Source: an uncultured Maritalea sp.
GTDB taxonomy: Bacteria > Pseudomonadota > Alphaproteobacteria > Rhizobiales > Devosiaceae
Length of the DNA stretch: 19,058 bases
Direction: 5' to 3'
Assembly: GCA_913055925.1 (NCBI GenBank)
Contig: CAJXLH010000014.1
Span: 1 to 19,058 of the forward strand
Shown here: positions 1 through 7,357 of the stretch, one piece after another
How positions within the stretch are numbered: position 1 is the first letter of the stretch
Layout: every line of letters starts with the position of its first letter
The notes under the pieces: model-generated
Seen by the model: only the letters and a program-made list of their open reading frames with translations
The model's database searches: none
What the model was told of the DNA's origin: nothing
Made by a program: the position numbers and the translations under genes

Positions 1-1348
1 CCCGGGCGATTTCATAATCGGTTACAACCCGGTCAAAATCTTCCTGTTCCCATTCGGCAGCGCGCACATAATGGTCAACCACATCACTGCCTAGCGCCTC
101 GCGCAGCATCTCAGAGTTACGCAGTGTTTCCGTAGCACCACGAAGGGTTTGCGGTATCTCGCTCGCGCCTTCATTCTCGTAAACGTCGCCTGTTGTCGCA
201 GGTGCAAGTTCAAGTTTTTCTTCGATGCCTTTGATGCCAGCAGCGAGCTGCGTAGCAAGCGCCAGATATGGATTTATATCCGACCCGCCAATTCGACACT
301 CAACGCGCACGGCTTTCGTGCCATCACCACAGAGCCTGAAACCAGCTGTGCGGTTGTCCACGGACCAAACGGTTTTCGTTGGCGCAAATGTACCCTTTTG
401 GAAGCGCTTGTAGCTGTTGATATAAGGCGCAAGGAAATAGGTGTACTCCGGCGCATATTTGATCAATCCGGCCATGTAATTCTTCATCAAATCCGACATG
501 CCAAGTTCGGCACTCGGATCATGAAAAGCATTCGAGCCGTCTTTCCAAAGCGACTGGTGAACATGAGACGAACTGCCGACACGATCATGATGCCATTTTG
601 GCAGAAAGGTCGCGGCATGGCCCTGCTGCCAGGCGATCTCTTTTGTCGCATGCTTGGCAATTGTGTGATTGTCCGCGCAATCCAGCGCCGCAGCATATTT
701 GATATTCAGCTCTTCTTGGCCCGCCTCTGCTTCACCCTTCGTGTTCTCAACCGGAATACCGGCGGCGAACAAATGATTGCGCAATGGCCGCATCACCGCT
801 TCTTCTTTGGTGGTTTGCAGAATGTGATAATCTTCGTTGTAGCCGCTGATCGGTTCTAAATCGCGGAAACCGGATTTGCGGATATCGTCAAAACTCTTCT
901 CAAATAAGAAGAACTCAAGCTCGGTTGCCATCATGGCGTCAAAACCGAGATCTTTGAGACGTGAAATTTGCTTTTTAAGCACGTTACGCGGAGCGTGCGG
1001 CACTTCTTCGTGGGTGTGATGATCAAGAATGTCACACAACACCATCACGGTGCCTTCAAGCCACGGAACTGGGCGCAAAGTGGACAGATCAGGCTTCATC
1101 ACATAGTCGCCATAACCGGACTGCCAGCTTGTCGCTTTGTACCCTTCAACAGTGTACATCTCGAGATCGGTTGCCAGCAAATAGTTGCAGCAATGGGTTT
1201 CCTCCCAAGTACCATCAACAAAATGCTGGGCGTGGAAACGTTTACCCATCAACCGGCCCTGCATGTCCGGCAGGGTGACCAAAACTGTGTCGACTTCCCC
1301 ACTAGCCACTTGGCTTTTCAGATCTTCAAATGAAAGATTGCCTGGCAT
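1..1348 (-). CDS. Glutamine synthetase-family ligase (partial, C-terminus beyond left edge)
   Basis: The reading frame is open from an ATG at 1348 to the window edge: 449 codons, so only a few C-terminal residues are missing for a family of about 450-460 residues. The family joins ammonia or an amine to the gamma-carboxyl of glutamate using ATP. Visible motifs: the beta-grasp N-domain (about 10-110), ELEFFLF at 143-149 with the metal-binding glutamates, EAGQEELN (208-215 region), the ATP-site SHVHQSL (261-267), NSYKR (311-315) and the RVECRIGG segment (348-355). The C-terminus WEQEDFDRVVTDYE is typical of the PuuA/GlnA3-like branch rather than the housekeeping GlnA. It is the most distal visible gene of a minus-strand operon with a TRAP transporter and an N-formylglutamate amidohydrolase-family gene. 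This favours a catabolic gamma-glutamyl ligase over ammonia assimilation. The substrate cannot be read from sequence. The Shine-Dalgarno is weak. Confidence 0.9.
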   Translation of the reverse strand, partial: MPGNLSFEDLKSQVASGEVDTVLVTLPDMQGRLMGKRFHAQHFVDGTWEETHCCNYLLATDLEMYTVEGYKATSWQSGYGDYVMKPDLSTLRPVPWLEGTVMVLCDILDHHTHEEVPHAPRNVLKKQISRLKDLGFDAMMATELEFFLFEKSFDDIRKSGFRDLEPISGYNEDYHILQTTKEEAVMRPLRNHLFAAGIPVENTKGEAEAGQEELNIKYAAALDCADNHTIAKHATKEIAWQQGHAATFLPKWHHDRVGSSSHVHQSLWKDGSNAFHDPSAELGMSDLMKNYMAGLIKYAPEYTYFLAPYINSYKRFQKGTFAPTKTVWSVDNRTAGFRLCGDGTKAVRVECRIGGSDINPYLALATQLAAGIKGIEEKLELAPATTGDVYENEGASEIPQTLRGATETLRNSEMLREALGSDVVDHYVRAAEWEQEDFDRVVTDYEIAR

Positions 1349-1381
1349 TTACGCTATCCACTTTTATTGTCGTTGAAATAT

Positions 1382-1416
1382 GTTCCGGAACCATGCACGA
1401 AACACGGTCCCGGAAC
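1382..1416 (-). other. Stem-loop between dctP and the GS-family gene
   Basis: Read on the minus strand, an 11-bp arm (GTTCCGGGACC) pairs with GGTTCCGGAAC across a 13-nt loop, with a single G-U pair. It fills much of the 75-bp gap between the dctP stop and the GS start. No T-tract follows, so it looks more like an mRNA-stabilising or processing hairpin that raises binding-protein mRNA than a true terminator. The function is inferred. Confidence 0.5.
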
Positions 1417-1423
1417 CAGTTTA

Positions 1424-2455
1424 TTAGCTATAGCGATACGGACGACCAGCTTTTTGCATGTCCGCATTGTATTTTTTGAAGATGTCTACAACTTTTGCTT
1501 TGGTTTCGCTTTCAGCAGCGATTTCATCCCAGAACTTCAGTGCAGCATTTTCAACCTGTGCCCATTCTTCATCAGGAATTGAGGTCAATTCCATCTTCGG
1601 ACCATGCACACGAAGCGATGCTTCGCCGCCCCAGTACCACCACTGGCGGTAATAGTGTGAGCTATCCATTGCGAACTGCAAAAGCTCTTTAAGATGTTCT
1701 GGAAGCTCATTGTAGCGGTCCATATTCGCAAAGAACGAACCGGCCCAAGCGCCAGAAATGTTGTTGGTGAGGAAGTAGTTTGTGACGTCTGCCCAGCCAA
1801 CTGTGTAGTCTTCTGTAATGCCTGACCATGCGATACCGTCGAGTTCGCCAGTTTGAACGGCGACCTCGATGTCTTCCCAAGGTAGCGTTACTGGTACAAC
1901 GCCAAACTGGCTCAAGAAACGACCAGCTGTTGGGAACGTAAAGACGCGTTTGCCTTTAAGGTCCGCAAGGCTGCGGATCGGGTCTTTTGTTGCAAAGTGA
2001 CATGGGTCCCATGCGCCAGCGGACAAATGCTTCACGCCAACTTTGGAGTACTCAGCATCCCAAATTTCGTTCAAGCCATATTGGTTGAAAAGAACCGGCA
2101 CATCGAGAGAGTAACGGCTGGCAAATGGGAAGTAGCCACCAAAAACGGTAACTTCTGTTGGCGATGCCATAGAGTCATCATCTGACTGCACAGCATCAAT
2201 CGTGCCTTTTTGCATGGCACGGAACAATTCACCAGTTGGCACCAACTGATCTGCAAAGAACAGCTCGATTTCCATCTCATCGCCAGCAATTTTGTTAAAG
2301 CTGTCGATGGCAGGTTTAATCACATGCTCAGCCAACGCGGCACCTGCATATGTTTGCATCCGCCAGCGGATTTTAGATTGGGCGATTGCCGGAGTGGCCA
2401 ACGCCGCCGCCGGGGCCATCGCGGCACCGGTGATAAACTTACGTCTAGTTGTCAT
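1424..2455 (-). CDS. dctP: TRAP transporter periplasmic substrate-binding protein (DctP/TakP-like)
   Basis: This 343-residue protein captures the substrate in the periplasm and delivers it to the DctQM membrane unit. The N-terminus TTRRKFITG is a twin-arginine (Tat) signal, with likely cleavage after AIA at residues 23-25. The start is the ATG at 2455: an AAGGAG lies six bases upstream of it. A TTG seven codons further upstream would put that Shine-Dalgarno inside the gene. The fold is the DctP family. Its GKRVFTFPTAGRFLSQFG segment carries the arginine that in characterised DctP proteins salt-bridges the substrate carboxylate. The sequence (KIRWRMQTYAG, DDDSMASP, WYWGGE) recalls the TakP group, whose known ligands are 2-oxo acids, but ligand assignment is only a guess. 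It is third of the transporter genes in the minus-strand operon and is followed by a strong hairpin. Confidence 0.92.
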   Translation of the reverse strand: MTTRRKFITGAAMAPAAALATPAIAQSKIRWRMQTYAGAALAEHVIKPAIDSFNKIAGDEMEIELFFADQLVPTGELFRAMQKGTIDAVQSDDDSMASPTEVTVFGGYFPFASRYSLDVPVLFNQYGLNEIWDAEYSKVGVKHLSAGAWDPCHFATKDPIRSLADLKGKRVFTFPTAGRFLSQFGVVPVTLPWEDIEVAVQTGELDGIAWSGITEDYTVGWADVTNYFLTNNISGAWAGSFFANMDRYNELPEHLKELLQFAMDSSHYYRQWWYWGGEASLRVHGPKMELTSIPDEEWAQVENAALKFWDEIAAESETKAKVVDIFKKYNADMQKAGRPYRYS

Positions 2456-2510
2456 TTCCTTCTCCTTGTATTGCAAACGCCCAATTGCCTTGGGTCTATT
2501 TTGTTGTTTG

Positions 2511-3833
2511 TTACTTCCCGTAGACTGTGTTGGGTAACCAGAGCGCTATCTGCGGGAAGGCGATAATCAATGCGAGCGCCAACACCATCACCAAAACAAA
2601 CGGAAGGATTGATCCATAAATATCCCTCAAGGTGATTTCTTTTGGTGCCATTGCACGCATCAAAAATAGGTTGTAGCCGAACGGCGGTGTCATATAGGCG
2701 ATCTGGGTGGTGATCGTATAAAGAACCCCGTACCAGATAAGATCAAAGCCTAGGACTTTGACGAGCGGAACATATAGCGGCGCCACGATGACCAGCATCG
2801 CCGTGTCGTCCAAAAATGTACCCATAATCAAAAATGAAAGCTGCATCAGGATGAGGATCATCCATGGGTTGAGGCCGAGCTGCTCGGTGAACAAATTGTC
2901 AATCGCCCGCACCGCGCCAAGGCCATCAAATACTGCTCCAAACCCAAGTGCCGCCAAAATGATCCACATAAACATGCAAGAGATCAAAAGCGTTTGCCGC
3001 ACGGAAACCTCAAACACTTCGCGGTTCATGCGGCCCTTCAAAACTGCGGCCAAGAAAGCGGTCATCGCACCAATCGCAGAGCTTTCTACAAGGCTCGTCC
3101 ATCCGTTTACAAACGGCACCATCATGGCGGCGAAAATTGTGATCGGTAGAACGCCCGCTCCCAAAAGCCTAATTTTCTCGGCCATTGGCACGTCGCGTTC
3201 TTCTTTCGGCAGAACTGGACCAAGTTCCGGCTGAAGCTTGCAGCGAATATAAATGTACAAAACGAACATCGCAGCCATCAGCAAACCCGGGAACACGCCA
3301 GCAAGCCAAAGTTGCCCAACGGGTTGACGCGCAATCATGGCGTAGAGCACCAGTACCACCGAAGGCGGCACCAAAATACCAAGCGACGAACCCGCCTGTA
3401 CGACGCCTGTGACCATGCGCTTGTCGTAGCCGCGACGCAGCAATTCCGGTAGCGCGATTGTTGCGCCGATCGCCATGCCCGCAACAGACAAACCATTCAT
3501 CGCTGACACGAGGACCATCAACCCGATGGTGCCAATAGCAAGACCACCATGCACGGGCCCCATCCACACATGGAACATCTTATAAAGATCGTCAGCGATC
3601 TTACTTTCCGAGAGCACATAACCCATGAAGATGAACATTGGCAGGGTCAGCAAAGGATACCATTTCATCAGCTTCATCGCCGAAGCAAAAGGAATATCTG
3701 ACCCGCCGGTGCCCCATAGGAAAAGTGCAGCAATGGCGGCAACAGCGCCGATGGCACCGAACACGCGCTGACCAGTGAAAAGCATCAGCATCATCGATGC
3801 AAACATGAAAAGAGCGATCATTTCATAAGACAT
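2511..3833 (-). CDS. dctM: TRAP transporter large permease (DctM)
   Basis: A 440-residue, highly hydrophobic protein with about a dozen membrane segments, the usual DctM length. It forms the sodium-driven translocation channel of the TRAP importer in the inner membrane. Diagnostic segments are GSSLGILVPPSVVLVLYAM in the middle and TPPFGYNLFLMRAMAPKE near the C-terminus, both hallmarks of the ion-transporter superfamily hairpins in DctM. The start ATG overlaps the dctQ stop (TAATG), indicating translational coupling, and GGGAG lies 11 bases upstream. dctP follows after 55 bases. Q, M and P are separate polypeptides here, not fused. Confidence 0.95.
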   Translation of the reverse strand: MSYEMIALFMFASMMLMLFTGQRVFGAIGAVAAIAALFLWGTGGSDIPFASAMKLMKWYPLLTLPMFIFMGYVLSESKIADDLYKMFHVWMGPVHGGLAIGTIGLMVLVSAMNGLSVAGMAIGATIALPELLRRGYDKRMVTGVVQAGSSLGILVPPSVVLVLYAMIARQPVGQLWLAGVFPGLLMAAMFVLYIYIRCKLQPELGPVLPKEERDVPMAEKIRLLGAGVLPITIFAAMMVPFVNGWTSLVESSAIGAMTAFLAAVLKGRMNREVFEVSVRQTLLISCMFMWIILAALGFGAVFDGLGAVRAIDNLFTEQLGLNPWMILILMQLSFLIMGTFLDDTAMLVIVAPLYVPLVKVLGFDLIWYGVLYTITTQIAYMTPPFGYNLFLMRAMAPKEITLRDIYGSILPFVLVMVLALALIIAFPQIALWLPNTVYGK

Positions 3834-4339
3834 TAGATTTCCACTCCCTTAAGTGTGGCAATGTCTTTGAAAAACTCAGAGATCGATTGCAGTAGCATCA
3901 TGAAAATGCCGAAACACATCACAACTTTGATCGGCCAAATATATGGTCGCCAAGCGGTTGGGCTGCGTTCGCCATATTGGAAAGAATAGCTCGTACTGTC
4001 GTAGGCGCCGTAGAGCATGACGCCGAGATAGAATATCAAAAACAGAATGGTAATGGCGTCGATTTGCGCCTTACGCTTGTCTGACATGCCGCCATAGAAC
4101 AAATCCATGCGCACATGTGCCTTTTGCTGCATCGAGTATGGGCCACCCAAAATGTAGTACGCAACCATGGCAAACTGTGCCATCTCGAGGGTCCAAAGTG
4201 ACGGCAAAAAGAACGTCTTTGAAATGGATGACCAAAGCAAAATCGCCACCATCACAAAGATGAAATACATAATGATGCGACCCATTCGGTAATTGATCGC
4301 ATCCACAATGCGGACATAGCGCCGCGCGAAACCTAACAT
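3833..4339 (-). CDS. dctQ: TRAP transporter small permease (DctQ)
   Basis: A 168-residue protein with four predicted membrane helices (around 20-42, 55-75, 95-118 and 135-155) and the DctQ-typical HVRMDLFY segment near the middle. It is the accessory membrane subunit that pairs with DctM in the inner membrane. A strong Shine-Dalgarno (GAGGAGGGG, five bases before ATG) lies inside the end of the upstream amidohydrolase gene, whose stop it overlaps by seven bases. It overlaps dctM by one base at its own stop. This packing argues for one transcript linking the hydrolase to the transporter. Confidence 0.93.
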   Translation of the reverse strand: MLGFARRYVRIVDAINYRMGRIIMYFIFVMVAILLWSSISKTFFLPSLWTLEMAQFAMVAYYILGGPYSMQQKAHVRMDLFYGGMSDKRKAQIDAITILFLIFYLGVMLYGAYDSTSYSFQYGERSPTAWRPYIWPIKVVMCFGIFMMLLQSISEFFKDIATLKGVEI

Positions 4340-5118
4340 GCTTTCCCCTCCTCAAGCTTTGCGAGAGAACGGGTGATCATTTTGCTCAGAACATTTGCGA
4401 TGTCTTTTTGCTGGTCAGGCGTTTCGATCAAATCATTTCTGATCTCGACCATCACATTGAGCAACCCGTTTTCTACGCCATGCTTTTTCAGCGTATAGGT
4501 TACGCCATCCTGAGGTCCATAGGGCTCATTGCGATCAAATTTGATGCTGCCAAACGCTGGCGCTTCGGCCAGCATTGCGTCGGCCAACCTCGCATCTTTA
4601 TCATGCAAGATGCCAATTTCTGTTTCACGCTGAACGCCACGGTAAACTGGCGTAAAGCTATGAATGGTCACAAGAACCCGCGGCCCTTTACTCCACCTAA
4701 TGGTTCGATCAACCGTTCTGGAAAAGGGTGAGAAACAGGCATCCACGCGCTCTTGGTATTGCTCAGCACTCAGCTCTTTATTGCCCGGCACATCAAATAT
4801 CTCGCTGCGTTCTGGCACCGCATCAATTGCTTCAGGTGGCCGATTGCAATCGTAGATCAGCCTTGAAATGCGGCCGACAATGGCTGTGGCGTCCAAAAGT
4901 TCGCTCAAAAGCTTGGTGACGCCAAGCGCACCTGGGTCCCACGCAATATGACTGCGTTGCACCTCATCACTGAGACCTAGCGCACCAAAATAGCTCGGGA
5001 AAAAGTTTGAGGCGTGCTCACAAATCAACAAAACAGGTGAAGGCGCTTCTGGGTTAATCAACTCAACCGCAGGGCCAACATTTTCTAATCCAACATGCCG
5101 TTCTGTAGAAATATTCAC
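4333..5118 (-). CDS. N-formylglutamate amidohydrolase-family protein
   Basis: A 261-residue protein of the PF05013 family, whose characterised members hydrolyse N-formyl-L-glutamate to formate and glutamate (HutG type) using a metal. Conserved blocks are visible in order: ICEHASN near residue 32, HIAWDPGA near 56, RLIYDCNRP near 87, VTIHSFTPVY near 147 and a C-terminal MVEIRNDLI. The start is taken as GTG at 5118, because GAGGAG sits five bases upstream. An in-frame ATG at 5139 has no ribosome site and would place this Shine-Dalgarno inside the gene. It is first in the operon with dctQMP and the GS-family gene, with no other histidine-degradation (hut) gene visible. The real substrate is therefore likely another N-acyl or gamma-glutamyl compound; this is inference. 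Confidence 0.85.
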   Translation of the reverse strand: MNISTERHVGLENVGPAVELINPEAPSPVLLICEHASNFFPSYFGALGLSDEVQRSHIAWDPGALGVTKLLSELLDATAIVGRISRLIYDCNRPPEAIDAVPERSEIFDVPGNKELSAEQYQERVDACFSPFSRTVDRTIRWSKGPRVLVTIHSFTPVYRGVQRETEIGILHDKDARLADAMLAEAPAFGSIKFDRNEPYGPQDGVTYTLKKHGVENGLLNVMVEIRNDLIETPDQQKDIANVLSKMITRSLAKLEEGKAC

Positions 5119-5123
5119 AACAA

Positions 5124-5129
5124 CTCCTC
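5124..5129 (-). promoter_or_regulatory. Shine-Dalgarno that decides a GTG start
   Basis: GAGGAG on the minus strand is five bases before the GTG at 5118. The alternative upstream ATG at 5139 lacks any such site, so GTG is the likelier initiation codon for the amidohydrolase gene. Confidence 0.6.
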
Positions 5130-5137
5130 GTTTGTAC

Positions 5138-5167
5138 ATTTTTCTTCACAAACAAGTCAGCTGTCAA
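5138..5167 (-). promoter_or_regulatory. Candidate promoter of the amidohydrolase-TRAP-GS operon
   Basis: A perfect TTGACA (-35, 5162-5167 read leftwards) is followed at 17-18 bases by an A-rich hexamer (AAAAAT) as a poor -10. Downstream are the Shine-Dalgarno and the GTG start. The same 120-bp divergent region holds a repeated TTTTCTTCA (5140-5148 and 5184-5192), which might be an RpiR-family binding element. No clear palindromic operator was found. Confidence 0.35.
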
Positions 5168-5238
5168 TATCGATTCAGAAATCTTTTCTTCAAATTTGCC
5201 AAAAATGTTGATAAATGAGGCCAAATTGGAGATTTACT

Positions 5239-6111
5239 TTGTCCGAAAACGCCAGCACCGTCGCGGAACGACTGCAAAAGAACTTCGACAACCTCACACG
5301 GGCGGAGCGCCAGCTCTCGCACAGTATTTTGGAAAACTATCCTGTATCAGGATTGGGCTCTATCACGGCGATTGCGCAGAAGGCAGGTGTTTCCACCCCC
5401 ACTGTTGCGCGCATGGTGCAAAAGCTTGGTTTCAAAGGCTTTCCAGAGTTCCAAGCGGCACTTCGAGGCGAAGTAGAAGCCACCATTTCAGATCCGATTG
5501 CCAAGCATGACACTTGGGCAGATCAAGCGCCCGACGAGCATATTGTCAATAAATTCACCGACGCGGTGATCGACAATATCAGGAATTCTTTGGGCCAGCT
5601 CAACATTGATGAGTTTGAAAAAACTTGTGAGCTACTCGCGGATCGAGAGCGATCAGTTTTTGTCGTTGGTGGCCGGATTACGCGCGCCCTTGCAGATTAT
5701 TTCTTTTTGCACATGCAAGTGCTGCGGCGTGATGTGACTCACATTCAGGCCATTTCGAACGCGTGGCCACACTATCTTTTGGACATCAAGAAAGATGACG
5801 TGATCGTCATCTTTGACGTGCGGCGTTACGAAAACTCAACGCTCAAACTGGCCGAAATGGCGAAAGAAGCCGGTGCAAAGATCGTTCTTTTCACCGACCA
5901 ATGGCTGTCCCCTATCGCAAAGTTTGCCGATCACACTTTCAGTCTCAAAATTGTCGTGCCTTCAGCTTGGGATAGCTCGGTGACAACCATGCTGGTGCTT
6001 GAAACCATCATCGCGGACGTCCAACAGCGCACCTGGCCCGAAACCCGAGAGCGCATGGAAGAACTTGAAGTGATGTTCGACAAAACACGTTTCTTTAGAA
6101 AGTTCACCTAA
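5239..6111 (+). CDS. RpiR-family transcriptional regulator (HTH-SIS)
   Basis: About 290 residues with an N-terminal RpiR helix-turn-helix (LTRAERQLSHSILENYP, then ITAIAQKAGVSTPTVARMVQKLGFKGFPEF) and a C-terminal SIS domain (around 115-260; FVVGGRITRALADYF is the phosphosugar-type loop). Family members sense small phosphorylated or related metabolites and act on adjacent catabolic operons. The start chosen is TTG at 5239, because GGAG lies seven bases before it. An upstream in-frame ATG at 5215 lacks a ribosome site but cannot be excluded. The gene is divergent from the amidohydrolase/TRAP/GS operon, so it is the likely regulator of that operon. The following flavoprotein gene starts 19 bases after its stop and is probably co-transcribed. 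The effector is unknown. Confidence 0.9.
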   Translation: MSENASTVAERLQKNFDNLTRAERQLSHSILENYPVSGLGSITAIAQKAGVSTPTVARMVQKLGFKGFPEFQAALRGEVEATISDPIAKHDTWADQAPDEHIVNKFTDAVIDNIRNSLGQLNIDEFEKTCELLADRERSVFVVGGRITRALADYFFLHMQVLRRDVTHIQAISNAWPHYLLDIKKDDVIVIFDVRRYENSTLKLAEMAKEAGAKIVLFTDQWLSPIAKFADHTFSLKIVVPSAWDSSVTTMLVLETIIADVQQRTWPETRERMEELEVMFDKTRFFRKFT

Positions 6112-6130
6112 CGCACCATCGAGGCGCTTC

Positions 6131-7357
6131 GTGGCCACAACCCAAAAGACAATTGCAATTATTGGTGCGGGCCCTGCCGGCCTTACGGCCGCTGAGGTGT
6201 TGGCTGACGCAAACTGCGATGTTCATATCTTCGATGCGATGCCCTCGCCTGCTCGTAAGTTTTTGTGGGCAGGAAAATCAGGCCTCAACCTCACCCATGC
6301 GGAGCCGATTGAAAAGTTTAAGTCGCGTTTTGGCTTAGCGAGGGAGCAACTAGAAACTGCCCTCGACACATTCACACCGACGGATATTCAACGCTGGGCA
6401 GATGCATTGAACGCCGAAACATTTGTCGGCTCATCTGGGCGGGTATTTCCCAAAAAGATGAAAGCTTCGCCGCTGCTGCGCGAATGGTTGAGACGGCTTG
6501 AAGCGAAAGGGGTAACGCTTCACCTCCGACACAAATGGGTTAGTTTTGACGGCAAGGAACTAAAGTTCGAAACACCAGACGGCAAAAAATTGGTGCAAGC
6601 TGATGCGATCATCCTTGCGCTCGGTGGCGCGTCATATAAACGGCTCGGTTCAGACGCTGCGTGGGTGCCTATTTTCGACCAACTCGGCATAAAAATTGCG
6701 CCATTCAAACCTGCCAATTGTGGGTTTGAAGTGAACTGGTCCACCCATTTTGTCGAGCGGTTTGCGGGTGCGCCGATAAAATCAGTCGCCATTGTCACAG
6801 ATGAGGGGCGAAAGAAGGGTGAGTTTATCATCTCTAATTATGGCGTTGAAGGCAGTTTGGTATACGCAAATGCAGCAAGATATCGTGACCAACTCTACGC
6901 CAAATGCGAAGCCAGTCTGACAGTTGATCTTCTGCCCGGCAAATCAGAGCAACAGATTGCCACCGCTCTAGACCGCCAAAACAAAAAACAAAGCTTTTCG
7001 AACCGTTTGCGAAAGGCGTTGAGGCTGACGGGTGCAAAGGCCGCGTTATTACGGGAAGCCCATCCGAACGCAGCTCAAATGGATTCGCGAGAATTAGCGC
7101 GCAATATCAAGAACCTTGAAATCCAATTGGAGCGCACCCGGCCAATTGATGAGGCCATATCTGTGGCTGGTGGGGTGAAATGGTCGGAGCTCGACACTCA
7201 CTTCATGGTAGAACGACACCCGGGACTATTCGTTTCCGGTGAGATGATCGACTGGGAAGCCCCCACAGGCGGCTATCTTCTCACCGCCTGCTTTGCTACC
7301 GGCCGCGCTGCAGCGCGCGGCGCGATCAACTATTTGGGCTTAACAAACAAGGCCTAG
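6131..7357 (+). CDS. FAD-dependent flavoprotein, YhiN/HI0933 (TIGR03862-like) family
   Basis: A 408-residue protein with the N-terminal dinucleotide-binding motif IIGAGPAGLTAAEVL (10-24) and the family marker RKFLWAGKSGLNLTHAEP. A GGASYKRLGSDAAW segment comes mid-protein, and the C-terminal FAD closure GLFVSGEMIDWEAPTGGYLLTACFATGRAA is characteristic of the HI0933/YhiN group (often named aminoacetone oxidase family or BaiN-like). The physiological reaction of this family is poorly defined. The start is GTG at 6131, with GAGG six bases upstream. The gene follows rpiR closely. Its TAG stop overlaps the stop of the convergent phnE gene through a shared CTAG. No functional link to phosphonate metabolism is visible. 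Confidence 0.88.
   Translation: MATTQKTIAIIGAGPAGLTAAEVLADANCDVHIFDAMPSPARKFLWAGKSGLNLTHAEPIEKFKSRFGLAREQLETALDTFTPTDIQRWADALNAETFVGSSGRVFPKKMKASPLLREWLRRLEAKGVTLHLRHKWVSFDGKELKFETPDGKKLVQADAIILALGGASYKRLGSDAAWVPIFDQLGIKIAPFKPANCGFEVNWSTHFVERFAGAPIKSVAIVTDEGRKKGEFIISNYGVEGSLVYANAARYRDQLYAKCEASLTVDLLPGKSEQQIATALDRQNKKQSFSNRLRKALRLTGAKAALLREAHPNAAQMDSRELARNIKNLEIQLERTRPIDEAISVAGGVKWSELDTHFMVERHPGLFVSGEMIDWEAPTGGYLLTACFATGRAAARGAINYLGLTNKA

Noticed and set aside
149..859. Long open frame on the plus strand (236 codons)
   Set aside because: It lies antisense within the GS-family gene, whose frame shows all family motifs. The plus-strand translation resembles no protein and has no ribosome site.
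2456..2476. N-terminal extension of dctP from a TTG
   Set aside because: The extension is encoded by the Shine-Dalgarno of the ATG at 2455, and it would push the twin-arginine motif further from the N-terminus.
2758..3234. Plus-strand open frame of 158 codons
   Set aside because: It is antisense to dctM, low in recognisable motifs, and a by-product of the hydrophobic codon bias of the permease gene.
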